Numbered from the stretch's first letter, positions 26,899 through 39,142 are shown. The stretch: 64,000 nt of DNA from Youhaiella tibetensis (GCF_008000755.1 NZ_CP041690.1:4366001-4430000); one strand, 5' to 3'. The notes: generated by a model not told the origin, from the letters alone. A program made the numbers and translations.

Positions 26899-26929
26899 AA
26901 CCCTCCCCGCGCCGGGCGCCGGGAGGGTT
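26899..26929 (-). terminator. Intercistronic terminator-like hairpin between xylA and GH43
   Basis: 9-bp perfect stem (AACCCTCCC at 26899-26907, GGGAGGGTT at 26921-26929) with a GC-rich loop. On the minus strand it is followed by TTTTCCC. It would lower GH43 expression relative to xylA or stabilise the xylA transcript end. Confidence 0.65.
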
Positions 26930-26936
26930 GTCTGGG

Positions 26937-28244
26937 TCAGACGAACCGGTTGATGAGGTTCTCGAGATATTCCTGCTGCCCCGAGTGCGGCTGGGGATTG
27001 AGGTTCTCCTTCTCGACCCGCGCGGCCAGGTCGTCCAGCGAGCGCTCGCCCTTGAGGATCGCCTGGCCCTCGGGGGTCTGCCAGCCGGCATAGCGGGCAT
27101 CGACCGCCTTGTCGTAGGTGCCGTCCTCGATAAGGGCCGCCGCCGCCTTGAGCGAACGGGCCAGCACGTCGAGCCCGCCGACATGGCCGTGCAGCAGGTC
27201 GGCCGGGTCGAGCGACTGGCGGCGCACCTTGGCGTCGAAGTTGAAGCCGCCCTTGCCCAGTCCGCCATTCTTGAGGATCTGGTAGAAGGCCAGCGTCGTC
27301 TCGGGCACCGAATTGGGGAACTGGTCGGTATCCCAGCCCGATTGCAGGTCGTTGCGGTTGGCGTCGACCGAACCCAGGATGCCGAGCGAGGCGGCCACGG
27401 CCAGTTCGTGCTCGAACGAGTGGTTGGCCAGGAACGCGTGGCCGACCTCGATATTGCACTTTACCTCGTTCTCGAAGCCGTACTTCTTGAGGAACCCGTA
27501 GACCGTCGAGACATCGAAGTCGTACTGGTGCTTGGACGGCTCCTGCGGCTTGGGTTCGATCAGGATCTGGCCGTCGAACCCGATCTTCTTGGCGTGGTTG
27601 ATGACGAGGTCGATGAACCGCGCCATCTGGTCCATTTCCTGGCCGATCTTGGTATTGAGCAGCGTCTCGTAGCCCTCGCGCCCGCCCCAGAGCACATAGT
27701 TCGAGCCCCCCAGGTCCTTGGTGATCTCGAGCACGTTCTTCACCTGCGCGGCGGCGTACACGAAGACATCGGGATCCGGATTGGTGGCGGCGCCCGACAT
27801 GTAGCGGCGGTTGGAGAAAAGATTGGCCGTGCCCCAGAGCAGGCGCGTCCGGCTCGTCTCCATCTTGCGCGCAAAGATCTCGGCGATGGCGCGCACGTTC
27901 CTGTTGCTCTCGGCCAGCGAAGCGCCTTCAGGGGCGATGTCGCGGTCGTGGAAGCAGAAGAAGGGAATGTCGAGAAGATCGAAGAGCTCGAAGGCCACGT
28001 CGGCCTTGAGCCGGGCATGGTCCATCGAATCCCCGAACCACGGCCGGTCGAACGTGCGCCCGCCGAACGGGTCCCCGCCTTCCCAGGCGAAGGTGTGCCA
28101 ATAGGCGACGGCGGGGCGGATATGGTCCTCCATCCGCTTGCCCATCACCATCTCGTCCTTGTTGTAGAAACGATAGGCGAGGGGGTTGGCGCTCTGCGGC
28201 CCCTCGAACTTTACCGGGCTGATGCCCTTGAAAAAATCGGTCAC
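26937..28244 (-). CDS. xylA: Xylose isomerase
   Basis: 435 residues, converting D-xylose to D-xylulose. The active-site His and Asp are in '[13 protein letters not shown]'. The metal ligands lie in '[18 protein letters not shown]' and '[18 protein letters not shown]', and the conserved '[13 protein letters not shown]' is present. The start is the GTG at 28244 with GAGGAGG 7 nt upstream. It overlaps the xylB stop as GTGA, so translation is coupled. It belongs to the larger class II type by length. Confidence 0.96.
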   Translation of the reverse strand: MTDFFKGISPVKFEGPQSANPLAYRFYNKDEMVMGKRMEDHIRPAVAYWHTFAWEGGDPFGGRTFDRPWFGDSMDHARLKADVAFELFDLLDIPFFCFHDRDIAPEGASLAESNRNVRAIAEIFARKMETSRTRLLWGTANLFSNRRYMSGAATNPDPDVFVYAAAQVKNVLEITKDLGGSNYVLWGGREGYETLLNTKIGQEMDQMARFIDLVINHAKKIGFDGQILIEPKPQEPSKHQYDFDVSTVYGFLKKYGFENEVKCNIEVGHAFLANHSFEHELAVAASLGILGSVDANRNDLQSGWDTDQFPNSVPETTLAFYQILKNGGLGKGGFNFDAKVRRQSLDPADLLHGHVGGLDVLARSLKAAAALIEDGTYDKAVDARYAGWQTPEGQAILKGERSLDDLAARVEKENLNPQPHSGQQEYLENLINRFV

Positions 28245-29701
28245 GAACGTGCCTCCTCGATAGGTTCGTAAAGGGCGCGATAGCGCCCATATTTGTTGGC
28301 ATAGGCCTCGGCGAGTCCCGCCTCGGGCTCGACGACGGATTTGATGGCCGGGCGGGTCATGACGGTGGCGGGGTCCGCGCCCTCGGCGGCGCACAGCCCC
28401 AGCCGCGCCGCGCCGAACGCGCCGCCATAGTCCCCGTCATGGGGCAGGGCGATGGGCATGTTGAGATTGGTCGCCAGCATCCTGAGCCAGAGGTTCGATC
28501 GCGATCCCCCGCCCACGGCCAAGAGATAGTCGATGCTGGTGCCGGCATCGCTCAGCACCCGCTGGCAGTCGCGGAAGGCGAAGGTCACGCCCTCCATCAC
28601 CGCCTGCGCCAGCCGCGCCGGGTCGGAAAGGTGCGACAGCCCCACGAAGGCGCCGCGCGCATTGGCATTGTTGTGCGGCGTGCGCTCGCCGGAAAGATAA
28701 GGCAGAAAGATCTCTTCGCCCGGCCCGGTGAAGCGGGCCTCGGCCTCGCCCGCGAGCCGCGCCGCATCCTGTCCGGTCAGCTTGGAGAGCCAGTTGAGGC
28801 TGTCGGTGGCCGAAAGGATCACCCCCATCTGGTGCCAGGTGTCGGGAATGGCGTGGCAGAAGGCGTGCACGGCCCCCGCCGTATTGGGCCGGAAGCGGTC
28901 ATTGGAAACGAAGAGCACGCCGGACGTACCGAGCGAAACGAAGCCCTCGCCCGGCCGGATCGCCCCGATGCCGCAGGCAGAGGCGGCGTTGTCCCCGCCG
29001 CCGCCCGCCACCACCACCGGCCCGGCAATGCCCCAGCGCTTGATGAGTTCGGCCTTGAGGTCGCCCGAAGGCGCGCTGCCCTCGACGAGGCGCGGCATGT
29101 GCGAGCGCTCGAGCCCCGTGGCCCGGAGCAGGGCGTCGGACCAGTCGCGCTTGCCCACATCGAGCCAGAGGGTGCCCGAGGCATCCGACATTTCCGATAC
29201 GAATTCGCCCGTCAGCAGGAACCGCACATAATCCTTGGGCAGCAGCACCTTGGCGGTGCGTGCAAAGATTTTCGGCTCGTGCTTGCGTACCCAGAGGAGC
29301 TTCGGTGCCGTGAAGCCGGGCATGGCGATATTGCCGGCGATCTCGCGCAGGCGCGGTTCCGCCGCCTCCATCTCGGCGCATTCGGCAAACGCGCGCCCGT
29401 CGTTCCAGAGAATGGCGGGACGCAGCACCTTGTCGTCCTTGTCGAGAAGCGTGGCGCCATGCATCTGGCCGGAAAGGCCGAGCCCGCGCAGTGCCGACAT
29501 CTCGGCCGGATGGTCGGCCGCCAGCCTGTCGACCGCCGCCAGCAGTGCCGTCCACCAGTCCTCGGCCCGCTGCTCGGACCAGCCCGACTGCGGCCGGAAC
29601 ACGTCCAGCCCGCTCGTCGCCTCGCCCAGCAGCCGGCCCTTTTCGTCCATCAGGATCGCCTTGACCCCGGACGTGCCGATATCGATGCCCAGATAGGTCA
29701 T
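28241..29701 (-). CDS. xylB: Xylulokinase
   Basis: A 486-residue FGGY kinase that phosphorylates D-xylulose. The N-terminal phosphate loop is '[14 protein letters not shown]', and the substrate region '[13 protein letters not shown]' is diagnostic for xylulokinase. The C-terminal domain has '[20 protein letters not shown]' and '[15 protein letters not shown]'. It is followed directly by xylA with a 4-nt overlap. The LacI-type regulator is 122 nt upstream on the same strand. Confidence 0.95.
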   Translation of the reverse strand: MTYLGIDIGTSGVKAILMDEKGRLLGEATSGLDVFRPQSGWSEQRAEDWWTALLAAVDRLAADHPAEMSALRGLGLSGQMHGATLLDKDDKVLRPAILWNDGRAFAECAEMEAAEPRLREIAGNIAMPGFTAPKLLWVRKHEPKIFARTAKVLLPKDYVRFLLTGEFVSEMSDASGTLWLDVGKRDWSDALLRATGLERSHMPRLVEGSAPSGDLKAELIKRWGIAGPVVVAGGGGDNAASACGIGAIRPGEGFVSLGTSGVLFVSNDRFRPNTAGAVHAFCHAIPDTWHQMGVILSATDSLNWLSKLTGQDAARLAGEAEARFTGPGEEIFLPYLSGERTPHNNANARGAFVGLSHLSDPARLAQAVMEGVTFAFRDCQRVLSDAGTSIDYLLAVGGGSRSNLWLRMLATNLNMPIALPHDGDYGGAFGAARLGLCAAEGADPATVMTRPAIKSVVEPEAGLAEAYANKYGRYRALYEPIEEARS

Positions 29702-29790
29702 GAGGCACGTACCTCAGACCTGGCAAAATACGTCATCCCGCTCCTCCCGTCCCGTTCAATCGGGCCTGTTGATGACTGGAAAACCATTGC

Positions 29791-29814
29791 GTCCGGCACC
29801 TCCCGACGCCGGAC
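29791..29814 (-). terminator. Hairpin after the LacI-type regulator
   Basis: 7-bp stem (GTCCGGC at 29791-29797, GCCGGAC at 29808-29814) 10 nt after the regulator stop. It is followed on the minus strand by GCAATGGTTTTCC. It may separate regulator and xylB transcripts. Confidence 0.4.
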
Positions 29815-29823
29815 AGCGTCTTC

Positions 29824-30891
29824 TTATCGCAGATTGTCGCGCAGGAAAATCCCGATTGCAATCGGACTGCGCTGGCCCTCGCCCTCGCCGCCGCGCGCCG
29901 AGCCGGCCGCCAATGCGCGGGCGGCGGCGATGGCGGCGCGGATCTCGCCTTCCGGGTTCTGGTCCAGCACCACGTCGATCACACCCTCGCGCAGGCCCCG
30001 GCTGGTCGAGGGCGTGAGCTCGTGCGCCACGACCCGCATCGTGCCCGCGCGCCCCGCCGCCGCCAGCGCGTCGATGAGGCCGGCATTGCCCGCGCCCAGG
30101 TTATAGAGCCCTGCAAGGTCGGGATGGGCCGCCAACAGCCGCGTCACCGCCTCCCCGGTCTGGCTGGCCTCGTCATGGCCCTCCATCGGCCCCACGGCCA
30201 CGAGGTCCGCAAACTCCTGCGCCAGCACCTGGGAAAAGCCCTCGAGGCGCTCGCGATGGTCGCGCAGGTCGAGCGAGCCGGCCACCAGCCCTACCTTGCC
30301 GCCCTGCGGCAGGAACCGGCCGAGCAGCGAGGCCGCGGTGCGCCCGGCCGCCACGTTGTCGATGCCGATGAAGGCACGCCGCCGCGAGCCGGGCAGGTCC
30401 GAGACCAGCGTCATCACCACGATGCCACGGCGCGAGGCGTCCTCGACCGCCTGGCGCACCATGTCGTCCTCGGTGGCCACGATCACCGCGCAGTCGCACG
30501 AGCGTGCTTCCAGCCCGTCGAGCGTTGCCTTGAGGTCCGACGGGTCGAGCGCCCGCACGGGGCCGGCCGAAATCTCGACGCGCTGCCCACGCGCCTCGCG
30601 CGCCTGCCGCTCGATGGCGGCGTTGAGATTGCCCATGAATTCGTTCGAGCCGGAGGGGATGAGGAAGCGGATGCGCAGGTCCTTGGCGCGCGCCAGCAGC
30701 GAGGCGGAAAGATCGCGCCGGAAGTCGAGCGCCTTGATGGCGTCCTCGACCTTCTGGGCGGTTTCCGGCCGCACGCCGGGCCGTCCGTTCAGCACCCGAT
30801 CGACCGTTGCCAGCGAAACCCCGGCTTCGCGCGCCACGTCGTGCACGGTCGCCCGCCTGCCCTCCAGTCCGGTATCCACGCCTTCGCTCAA
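29824..30891 (-). CDS. LacI-family transcriptional regulator, probably of xylose genes
   Basis: About 355 residues. The N-terminal LacI helix-turn-helix is 'ATVHDVAREAGVSLATVDRVLNGRPGV'. A periplasmic-binding-protein-like sugar domain follows ('FIGIDNVAAGRTAASLLG', 'GVIDVVLDQNPEGEI'). The chosen start is a TTG at 30891, because GGGGGGAG is placed well before it; a GTG at 30918 is possible. The position ahead of xylB-xylA makes a xylose-responsive repressor likely. It is also divergent from galM. Ligand and sites are not shown. Confidence 0.88.
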   Translation of the reverse strand: MSEGVDTGLEGRRATVHDVAREAGVSLATVDRVLNGRPGVRPETAQKVEDAIKALDFRRDLSASLLARAKDLRIRFLIPSGSNEFMGNLNAAIERQAREARGQRVEISAGPVRALDPSDLKATLDGLEARSCDCAVIVATEDDMVRQAVEDASRRGIVVMTLVSDLPGSRRRAFIGIDNVAAGRTAASLLGRFLPQGGKVGLVAGSLDLRDHRERLEGFSQVLAQEFADLVAVGPMEGHDEASQTGEAVTRLLAAHPDLAGLYNLGAGNAGLIDALAAAGRAGTMRVVAHELTPSTSRGLREGVIDVVLDQNPEGEIRAAIAAARALAAGSARGGEGEGQRSPIAIGIFLRDNLR

Positions 30892-30956
30892 CCCGCTCCC
30901 CCCTTTTTGAAACGACACTCGACCCTTGAGGCACGCCCGTCAACTCCGGCGTGTTT

Positions 30957-30974
30957 CCCGAAAACTTTCCCGGG
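30957..30974. promoter_or_regulatory. Candidate operator between lacI-type gene and galM
   Basis: Imperfect 18-bp palindrome of the form CCCG-N2-AA-N2-TT-N2-CGGG, 66 nt upstream of the regulator start and 67 nt upstream of galM. Even symmetry and size fit a LacI-family operator, but half the inner positions do not match. Confidence 0.3.
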
Positions 30975-31041
30975 CCCCCGTACTTTTCCCTCGGCCAAAA
31001 CCCCTGTATCACCTCGGACCCTAGAGGGGAGGGCTCCATCC

Positions 31042-32052
31042 ATGGCCATCGCGGTTTCCAGCTTCGGCGAGTACGAGGGCAAGCGCGTCGATCAATTCCG
31101 CCTGAAGAGCGATACGGGCGTAGAGGTCGACATCATCGGCTTCGGCGTTGCGGTGCGCGATTGGCGCGTCCCGGTCAAGGGTGCGCCGCGCTCGGTCGTG
31201 CTCGGATTTGAGGATTTTCCCGCCTATCCCGCCCACAGCCCGCATTTCGGCGCCGTCGCCGGACGCGTCGCCAACCGCATCGCCGGCTCCAGCTTCGTCA
31301 TCGATGGCAAGACCTATAGCGTCCCCGCCAATGAAGGCCCCAATAGTCTCCACGGCGGCCCGGAGGGCCTCGGTCGCCAGGTCTGGGACGGGGAGGCCGA
31401 CAGCGCCGCCAACAGCGTCCGGTTCCGCTTCTTCTCTCCCGATGGCGCCGCCGGCTATCCCGGCAATGTCGATTTTTCGGCCACCTATAGCTTGACCGGC
31501 AATCACCTGCGGCTCGAGTTTGCCGCCACCACCGACCGCAAGACCCCGATCAGCCTGGTCCAGCACCAGTATTTCAATCTCTCGGGCGCCCAGACCGTGC
31601 TCGACCACAGCTATCGCTTCGCCGCCAGCGCCTTCACAGAAAACGGCGAAGACCTGCTGCCGACCGGCGTCATCCGCCCGGTCGATGCCACCAAATGGGA
31701 TTTCCGCACCGCTCGCGCCCTGCGCGACGCCTCCGGCCAGCCTGTGGCCTTCGATGGCAATCTCGTGCTCGACAACGGGCGCGACCTCGGCGAGCCCGTC
31801 GCCGTCGTCACCGGCGATGACGGGGCGCTCACCCTCAAGCTCCGGACCGACCGCCCCGGCCTCCAGTTCTATAACGGGGTCTATACCGATATGCCCGTGC
31901 CGGGCCTGGGCGGGCGCACCTACAAGCACTTCTCGGGCTTCTGCCTCGAGGACCAGGCGTTCCCCGACGCCGTGCACCGGCCCTATTTCCCCAACGTGAT
32001 CTATTCGCCCGATCGCCCCTATTCGCACTGGTGCGAATTCGAGATCGCGTAA
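31042..32052 (+). CDS. Aldose 1-epimerase (galactose mutarotase family)
   Basis: 336 residues. Interconverts anomers of aldoses. Conserved pieces are 'GRVANRIAG', 'NEGPNSLHGGPEGLG' and 'VQHQYFNLSG' (catalytic His region), and the C-terminal 'FCLEDQAFPDAVH'. The start ATG at 31042 has GGGGAGGG about 8 nt upstream; the frame is open far to the left but that part is the complement of the regulator. Next to xyl genes, xylose or arabinose mutarotation is as likely as galactose. Confidence 0.9.
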   Translation: MAIAVSSFGEYEGKRVDQFRLKSDTGVEVDIIGFGVAVRDWRVPVKGAPRSVVLGFEDFPAYPAHSPHFGAVAGRVANRIAGSSFVIDGKTYSVPANEGPNSLHGGPEGLGRQVWDGEADSAANSVRFRFFSPDGAAGYPGNVDFSATYSLTGNHLRLEFAATTDRKTPISLVQHQYFNLSGAQTVLDHSYRFAASAFTENGEDLLPTGVIRPVDATKWDFRTARALRDASGQPVAFDGNLVLDNGRDLGEPVAVVTGDDGALTLKLRTDRPGLQFYNGVYTDMPVPGLGGRTYKHFSGFCLEDQAFPDAVHRPYFPNVIYSPDRPYSHWCEFEIA

Positions 32053-32054
32053 CG

Positions 32055-32090
32055 AAAAAGGGCGGCCCGCAAGCCGCCCTTCCCATTTTT
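32055..32090. terminator. Bidirectional terminator between galM-type and aldo/keto reductase genes
   Basis: 9-bp stem (AAGGGCGGC at 32058-32066, GCCGCCCTT at 32073-32081) with A-run before and TTTTT (32086-32090) after. It lies between convergent genes. Confidence 0.85.
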
Positions 32091-32102
32091 CCCTGATCCC
32101 GT

Positions 32103-33092
32103 TCAGAACCGCTGCGGACCGGCCGGCTTGTTGCCCACGATCTCGTCGATCCGCGCCATGACCTCGGCCGTCACCTTGTCCTTGTGGGCGAGCGCGGCGA
32201 GGTTGTCCTCCAGCTGGGAAAGGCGCGAGGCGCCCAGGATCACCGTGGAGACATGCGGGTTGTAGAGGCACCAGAGCAGCGACAGGTGCGTCAGCGAAAT
32301 GCCGATTTCCCCGGCCAGCTCCGCCAGTTCCTTGACCTGCGCCTGCTTCTCGCGCCCGTCCGGGGTCGACCAGCGCTCCTTGAGCCATTCGTAGCCGGGC
32401 AGGTTGAGCCGGCTGTCATTGGGAATGCCTTCCAGGTACTTGCCCGTCAGGATCCCCGAGGCCAGCGGCGACCAGATCGTCGTGCCCAGTCCGAAGAGCT
32501 CGTAGAGCGGCAGGAAGTCGCCCTCGACCTTGCGGCGCTCGAGGATGTTGTATTGCGGCTGTTCCATGGTCGGTGGCGTCAGCCCATAGGCCCGCGCCAC
32601 GCCCCAGGCTTCGGTGAGCTGCTGGGCCGTCCATTCCGAGGTTCCCCAGTAGAGGATCTTGCCCTGGGTGATGAGCGCATCCATGGCGCGCACCGTTTCC
32701 TCGATCGGAGTGTCGACGTCCGGCCGGTGGCAGAAATAGAGGTCGAGATAGTCCACCTGCAGGCGCTTGAGCGCGGCGTTGCAGGCATCGGTCACGTGCT
32801 TGCGCGAAAGGCCCTTCTGGGTCGGCTTGCTGCCGCCCCAGAACACCTTGGAGGAGACGATATAGCTGTCCCGCCCCCAGCCCAGGTCCTTCAGGGCATC
32901 GCCCATGAGCTTTTCGGAATTGCCCTGTTCGTATCCCTCGGCATTGTCGAAGAAGTTGATGCCCGCGTCATAGGCCGCGGTCATCAGCGATTTGGCGTCG
33001 CCCCCGTCCACCTGCTTGCCGAACGTCACCCACGATCCGAAGGAGAATTCGCTGACCTTGAGGCCCGATTTGCCAAGGCGCCGGTATTCCAT
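32103..33092 (-). CDS. Aldo/keto reductase (Kv-beta-like, AKR6 type)
   Basis: 329 residues. NADPH-dependent (beta/alpha)8 oxidoreductase with the catalytic tetrad visible: Asp and Tyr in 'NFFDNAEGYEQGNSE', Lys in 'YIVSSKVFWGG', His in 'LYFCHRPDVDTP'. The subfamily features 'GSWVTFGKQV' and 'FLPLYELFGLGTTIWSPLASGILTGKY' resemble voltage-gated potassium channel beta-subunit homologues. The ATG at 33092 is chosen, with GGAAAG upstream; 33107 has no SD. Substrate not inferable; a role in sugar or aldehyde reduction would fit the neighbours. Confidence 0.9.
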   Translation of the reverse strand: MEYRRLGKSGLKVSEFSFGSWVTFGKQVDGGDAKSLMTAAYDAGINFFDNAEGYEQGNSEKLMGDALKDLGWGRDSYIVSSKVFWGGSKPTQKGLSRKHVTDACNAALKRLQVDYLDLYFCHRPDVDTPIEETVRAMDALITQGKILYWGTSEWTAQQLTEAWGVARAYGLTPPTMEQPQYNILERRKVEGDFLPLYELFGLGTTIWSPLASGILTGKYLEGIPNDSRLNLPGYEWLKERWSTPDGREKQAQVKELAELAGEIGISLTHLSLLWCLYNPHVSTVILGASRLSQLEDNLAALAHKDKVTAEVMARIDEIVGNKPAGPQRF

Positions 33093-33181
33093 GGTCTTTC
33101 CATTCATGTGCTTGAAGTATGGTAGCCGCCTTCTAGCAGACCGGGCGAGTCGGCTCAAACCGCGGGGCAGGGGGCTTCATC

Positions 33182-33210
33182 TTGCGTTGGGGCGGGCGAA
33201 GCGCTATACA
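33182..33210 (+). promoter_or_regulatory. Promoter of the rimP-nusA-ylxR-infB operon
   Basis: TTGCGT (33182-33187), 17-nt spacer, TATACA (33205-33210). Transcription would begin near 33217, some 70 nt before rimP and just ahead of an intrinsic terminator. Confidence 0.72.
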
Positions 33211-33223
33211 GGCGCCAACATCA

Positions 33224-33269
33224 ATGGCTCTCTTAAGGGAGTGGGTGCCAACCGGCCCCGCTCTTTTTT
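33224..33269 (+). promoter_or_regulatory. rimP leader attenuator (intrinsic terminator with competing hairpin)
   Basis: A 10-bp stem with one bulged T (33239-33249 with 33254-33263, loop AACC) is followed by TTTTTT (33264-33269). A smaller hairpin, CTCTC-TTAA-GGGAG (33228-33241), uses the first three bases of the terminator's 5' arm and could act as an anti-terminator. An ATG at 33224 opens a short reading frame (MALLREWVPTGPALFYYLQR...) that crosses the terminator and runs past the rimP start. The whole sits between the promoter and rimP. Confidence 0.65.
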
Positions 33270-33287
33270 ATTACCTGCAAAGACCCT

Positions 33288-33905
33288 ATGGCTTTCGATC
33301 TCAACGAGAAACGCTACATCAAGGAAACCGGGCTCGAGGCGCGCATCGCCGCCATCGTCGAGCCCGTCGCCAACGACCTGGGCTTTTCGCTGGTGCGCGT
33401 GAAGGTCACGCAGGAAAACGGCTGCACGCTCCAGATCATGGCCGAGGACGAGAACGGCCGCTTCACCATCCAGGATTGCGAGGCGCTCTCGAAAGACCTC
33501 AATCCGATTCTGGATGTCGAGGACCCGATCGACCGCGAATATCACCTGGAAGTGTCCTCGCCCGGCATCGACCGTCCGCTGGTGCGCGCCCGCGATTTCC
33601 GGACCTATATCGGCCACGAGGCCCGCATCGAGCTCACCGACCCGGTCGAGGGCGACCGCAAGCGCTATCGCGGGCTCATCGCCGCGGTCGATGACGAGAG
33701 CTTCACCATCACGCTGCCCGATGCCCCGGCCGGGACCGATCCCGACCACCGCCTGCCACTTTCGGCCCTTGCCGAGGCCAAGCTGATCATGACCGACAAG
33801 CTCATGGACATGGCCCGCATCGACCAGGAAGAGGCCCCGATCGACGACGACGAGGAAATCGAGACCGTCGAAGTCGATCCCGAAGACGAATCCACGACGA
33901 ACTGA
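33288..33905 (+). CDS. rimP: Ribosome maturation factor RimP
   Basis: 205 residues. Needed for 30S subunit maturation. The N-terminal domain has 'LGFSLVRVKV', 'NGCTLQIMAEDENGRFTIQDCEALSKDL' in pieces and 'YHLEVSSPGIDRPLVRARDF', the most conserved RimP segment. The C-terminal SH3-like domain is followed by an acidic tail (IDDDEEIETVEVDPEDE). First gene of the operon; 36 nt before nusA. Confidence 0.95.
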   Translation: MAFDLNEKRYIKETGLEARIAAIVEPVANDLGFSLVRVKVTQENGCTLQIMAEDENGRFTIQDCEALSKDLNPILDVEDPIDREYHLEVSSPGIDRPLVRARDFRTYIGHEARIELTDPVEGDRKRYRGLIAAVDDESFTITLPDAPAGTDPDHRLPLSALAEAKLIMTDKLMDMARIDQEEAPIDDDEEIETVEVDPEDESTTN

Positions 33906-33941
33906 CGCCGCCCGCTGCGGATCATAGAGGAGCAAACACAA

Positions 33942-35549
33942 ATGGCCGTTAGCGCGAACAGACTCGAGCTGCTGCAGATCGCAGACGCCGTCGCCCGCGA
34001 AAAGTCGATCGACCGCATGGTCGTGATCGAAGCCATGCAGGATGCCATCGAGAAGGCCGCCAAGGCCCGTTACGGCGCCGAGACCGAAATCAAGGCCGAG
34101 ATCAACCCGCGTTCGGGCGAACTGCGCCTGTGGCGCCTGCTCGAGATCGTCGAGCATGTCGAGGAGCCTGGCCGCCAGGTCGATCTCAAGACCGCCAAGT
34201 CCAAGTCGCCCGACGCCAAGATCGGCGATTTCCTCACCGAGCCGCTGCCGCCCATCGAATTCGGCCGCATCGCTGCCCAGTCGGCCAAGCAGGTCATCGT
34301 CCAGAAGGTGCGCGACGCCGAGCGCGAGCGCATGTATGACGAATATTCCAGCCGCATCGGCGAGATCGTCAACGGCACCGTCAAGCGCGTCGAATACGGC
34401 AACGTCATCGTCGATCTGGGCCGTGGCGAAGCCATCATCCGCCGCGACGAGCTAATCCCGCGCGAAATGTTCCGCTACGGCGACCGCGTGCGCGCCTATG
34501 TCTACGACGTGCGCCGCGAGCAGCGCGGTCCGCAGATCTTCCTTTCGCGCACCCATCCCCAGTTCATGGCCAAGCTCTTCATGCAGGAAGTGCCGGAAAT
34601 CTATGACGGGATCATCACGATTCGTTCGATCGCCCGTGATCCGGGTTCGCGCGCCAAGATCGCCGTGACCTCCTCGGATTCCTCGATCGACCCGGTCGGG
34701 GCGTGCGTGGGTATGCGCGGCTCGCGCGTCCAGGCGGTCGTGGCCGAGCTCCAGGGCGAGAAGATCGACATCATTCCCTGGACCGAGAACATCGCCGACC
34801 TCGTGGTTTCGGCCCTGCAGCCGGCCGATGTGGCCAAGGTCGTGCTCGACGAGCAGGCCGAGCGCATCGAGGTGGTGGTGCCCGACGAGCAGCTCTCGCT
34901 CGCCATCGGTCGCCGCGGCCAGAACGTGCGCCTGGCCAGCCAGCTCATCGGCTGGGATATCGACATCCTCACCGAGCAGGAAGAGTCCGAGCGCCGCCAG
35001 AAGGAATTCACCGAGCGTTCGGAATTGTTCATGAACGCCCTTGATGTTGACGAGATGGTTGCCCAACTATTGGCTTCCGAAGGCTTCTCGTCGGTCGAGG
35101 AACTGGCCTATATCGATGTGAGCGAAATCGCTTCGATCGAAGGCTTCGACGAGGAAACCGCGGCCGAAATCCAGAACCGTGCCGCCGAATACCTCGCCGC
35201 CATCGACCGCGCGTTCGACGAAGAGCGCATCAAGCTTGGCGTTGCCGACGAGCTCTACGAGATCCCCGGCCTCACCGCCGGCATGCTCGTGGCCCTGGGC
35301 AAGGATGGCATCAAGACCATCGAGGACTTTGCCGGTTGCGCCTCTGACGACCTGATCGGCTGGACCGAGCGCGTCAATGGCGAGGTCAAGCGCTACGAAG
35401 GCACGCTCAAGGATTTCCCGGTCTCTCGCGAAGAGGCCGAGGACATGATCCTGCAGGCGCGCATCAAGGCGGGCTGGATCACGGCCGACGAAGTCGTCGA
35501 GGACGAGGCGGCCCTGGAAGGCGACGTCGAGGGCGAGGAGCAGGCCTGA
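33942..35549 (+). CDS. nusA: Transcription termination/antitermination factor NusA
   Basis: 535 residues. Order: N-terminal RNA polymerase-binding domain, S1 domain ('[21 protein letters not shown]'), two KH domains ('[14 protein letters not shown]' and '[14 protein letters not shown]'), then C-terminal helix-hairpin-helix repeats ('[18 protein letters not shown]', '[13 protein letters not shown]') and an acidic tail. It controls pausing and termination. A terminator in its own operon leader suggests possible autoregulation. Confidence 0.96.
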   Translation: MAVSANRLELLQIADAVAREKSIDRMVVIEAMQDAIEKAAKARYGAETEIKAEINPRSGELRLWRLLEIVEHVEEPGRQVDLKTAKSKSPDAKIGDFLTEPLPPIEFGRIAAQSAKQVIVQKVRDAERERMYDEYSSRIGEIVNGTVKRVEYGNVIVDLGRGEAIIRRDELIPREMFRYGDRVRAYVYDVRREQRGPQIFLSRTHPQFMAKLFMQEVPEIYDGIITIRSIARDPGSRAKIAVTSSDSSIDPVGACVGMRGSRVQAVVAELQGEKIDIIPWTENIADLVVSALQPADVAKVVLDEQAERIEVVVPDEQLSLAIGRRGQNVRLASQLIGWDIDILTEQEESERRQKEFTERSELFMNALDVDEMVAQLLASEGFSSVEELAYIDVSEIASIEGFDEETAAEIQNRAAEYLAAIDRAFDEERIKLGVADELYEIPGLTAGMLVALGKDGIKTIEDFAGCASDDLIGWTERVNGEVKRYEGTLKDFPVSREEAEDMILQARIKAGWITADEVVEDEAALEGDVEGEEQA

Positions 35550-35580
35550 TCGGTCGGTCGGGACGAAGGGCACCTTTCCG

Positions 35581-36201
35581 ATGCCGCGTCGCCAAGAGAC
35601 CATCAGGCAATGCGCCCTGACCCGTGAGGAAAAGCCGGTCGCGGACCTTATCCGGTTCGTGGTCGGCCCCGATGAGGTCCTGGTGCCCGATACGGATGCC
35701 AAGGCCGAGGGGCGGGGCGTGTGGATCACGCTCTCGCAGGCCTCGGTCGCCGAAGCGGTTAGGAAGAAGGCCTTCACCAAAAGCCTCAAAGCTCAGGTGA
35801 TCGTGCCGGACGACCTTGCCGAGCTGACCAGAACGAGGCTAGAACAGCGCCTTCTTGGCGCACTGGGTCTGGCCCGCAAGGCTGGCCAGTTGCTGACGGG
35901 AGCCGCCAAGGTGCGCGGTGCGATCGACAAGGGCGATATCCTCGCCCTTCTGACCGCCACCGACGCCGCCGAGGACGGCAGGGCCAAGCTCCTGGGCGCA
36001 TTGCGCGCCCGTGAGCGGCAGGCAGAAGAGGCTGGATTCGGGGCGCCGCCGGTACCCCATTTCGAGTTGCTCGATTCCGAGCAATTGGGTTTGGCACTCG
36101 GCCTCGAAAATGTGATACATGCTGCGCTCACGAAAGGGGCGGCAGCCCAATCGGCGCTTGCGCGGGCTCAAAGACTCGCCCGCTACGTCGCCGGAAACTG
36201 A
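35581..36201 (+). CDS. YlxR-domain (DUF448) RNA-binding protein fused to L7Ae-like domain
   Basis: 206 residues. The N-terminal YlxR domain is 'RRQETIRQCALTREEKPVADLIRFV', then 'GRGVWITLS'. The C-terminal domain resembles ribosomal L7Ae/L30e ('LLGALGLARKAGQLLTGAAK' with 'LALLTATDAAED'). This two-domain form is usual in alphaproteobacteria between nusA and infB. RNA binding is expected; the exact role is not known. Confidence 0.9.
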   Translation: MPRRQETIRQCALTREEKPVADLIRFVVGPDEVLVPDTDAKAEGRGVWITLSQASVAEAVRKKAFTKSLKAQVIVPDDLAELTRTRLEQRLLGALGLARKAGQLLTGAAKVRGAIDKGDILALLTATDAAEDGRAKLLGALRARERQAEEAGFGAPPVPHFELLDSEQLGLALGLENVIHAALTKGAAAQSALARAQRLARYVAGN

Positions 36202-36264
36202 AGCGACCGGACGTCCCTCCAAGAGAGTTCTTCGCTTCGCAAGACGAGATAGAGACGCGAGTAC

Positions 36265-38982
<2,718 letters not shown>

Positions 38983-39005
38983 CCTCGGGCAGATTGAACA
39001 TGGAG

Positions 39006-39034
39006 AAGGGCGCGGAGCGATCCGCGCCCTTTTT
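39006..39034 (+). terminator. infB terminator
   Basis: 11-bp perfect stem (AAGGGCGCGGA at 39006-39016, TCCGCGCCCTT at 39021-39031, loop GCGA) followed by a T-run. It closes the rimP-infB transcript, separating it from rbfA. Confidence 0.88.
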
Positions 39035-39142
39035 CTTTGCCCGGGTCCTGGCGCCCGGCAAAGGCCCGGGTCCAGGGAGCGCTCAAAACAAAACCGGCGC
39101 CCAGAGGACGCCGGCTCGAACTCTCCACGATGCCGCGCTGAC

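Noticed and set aside
26878-27459. GH43 protein fused to an N-terminal extension
   Set aside because: The open frame upstream of 26877 is the shifted reading of xylA and a hairpin; it has no recognisable domain, and the GH43 fold begins at MPKITNPILPGFNPDPS.
30022-31041. A longer galM-type protein extending left to 30022
   Set aside because: The extra 340 residues are the complement of the LacI-type gene; a good ATG with SD is at 31042 and family similarity begins there.
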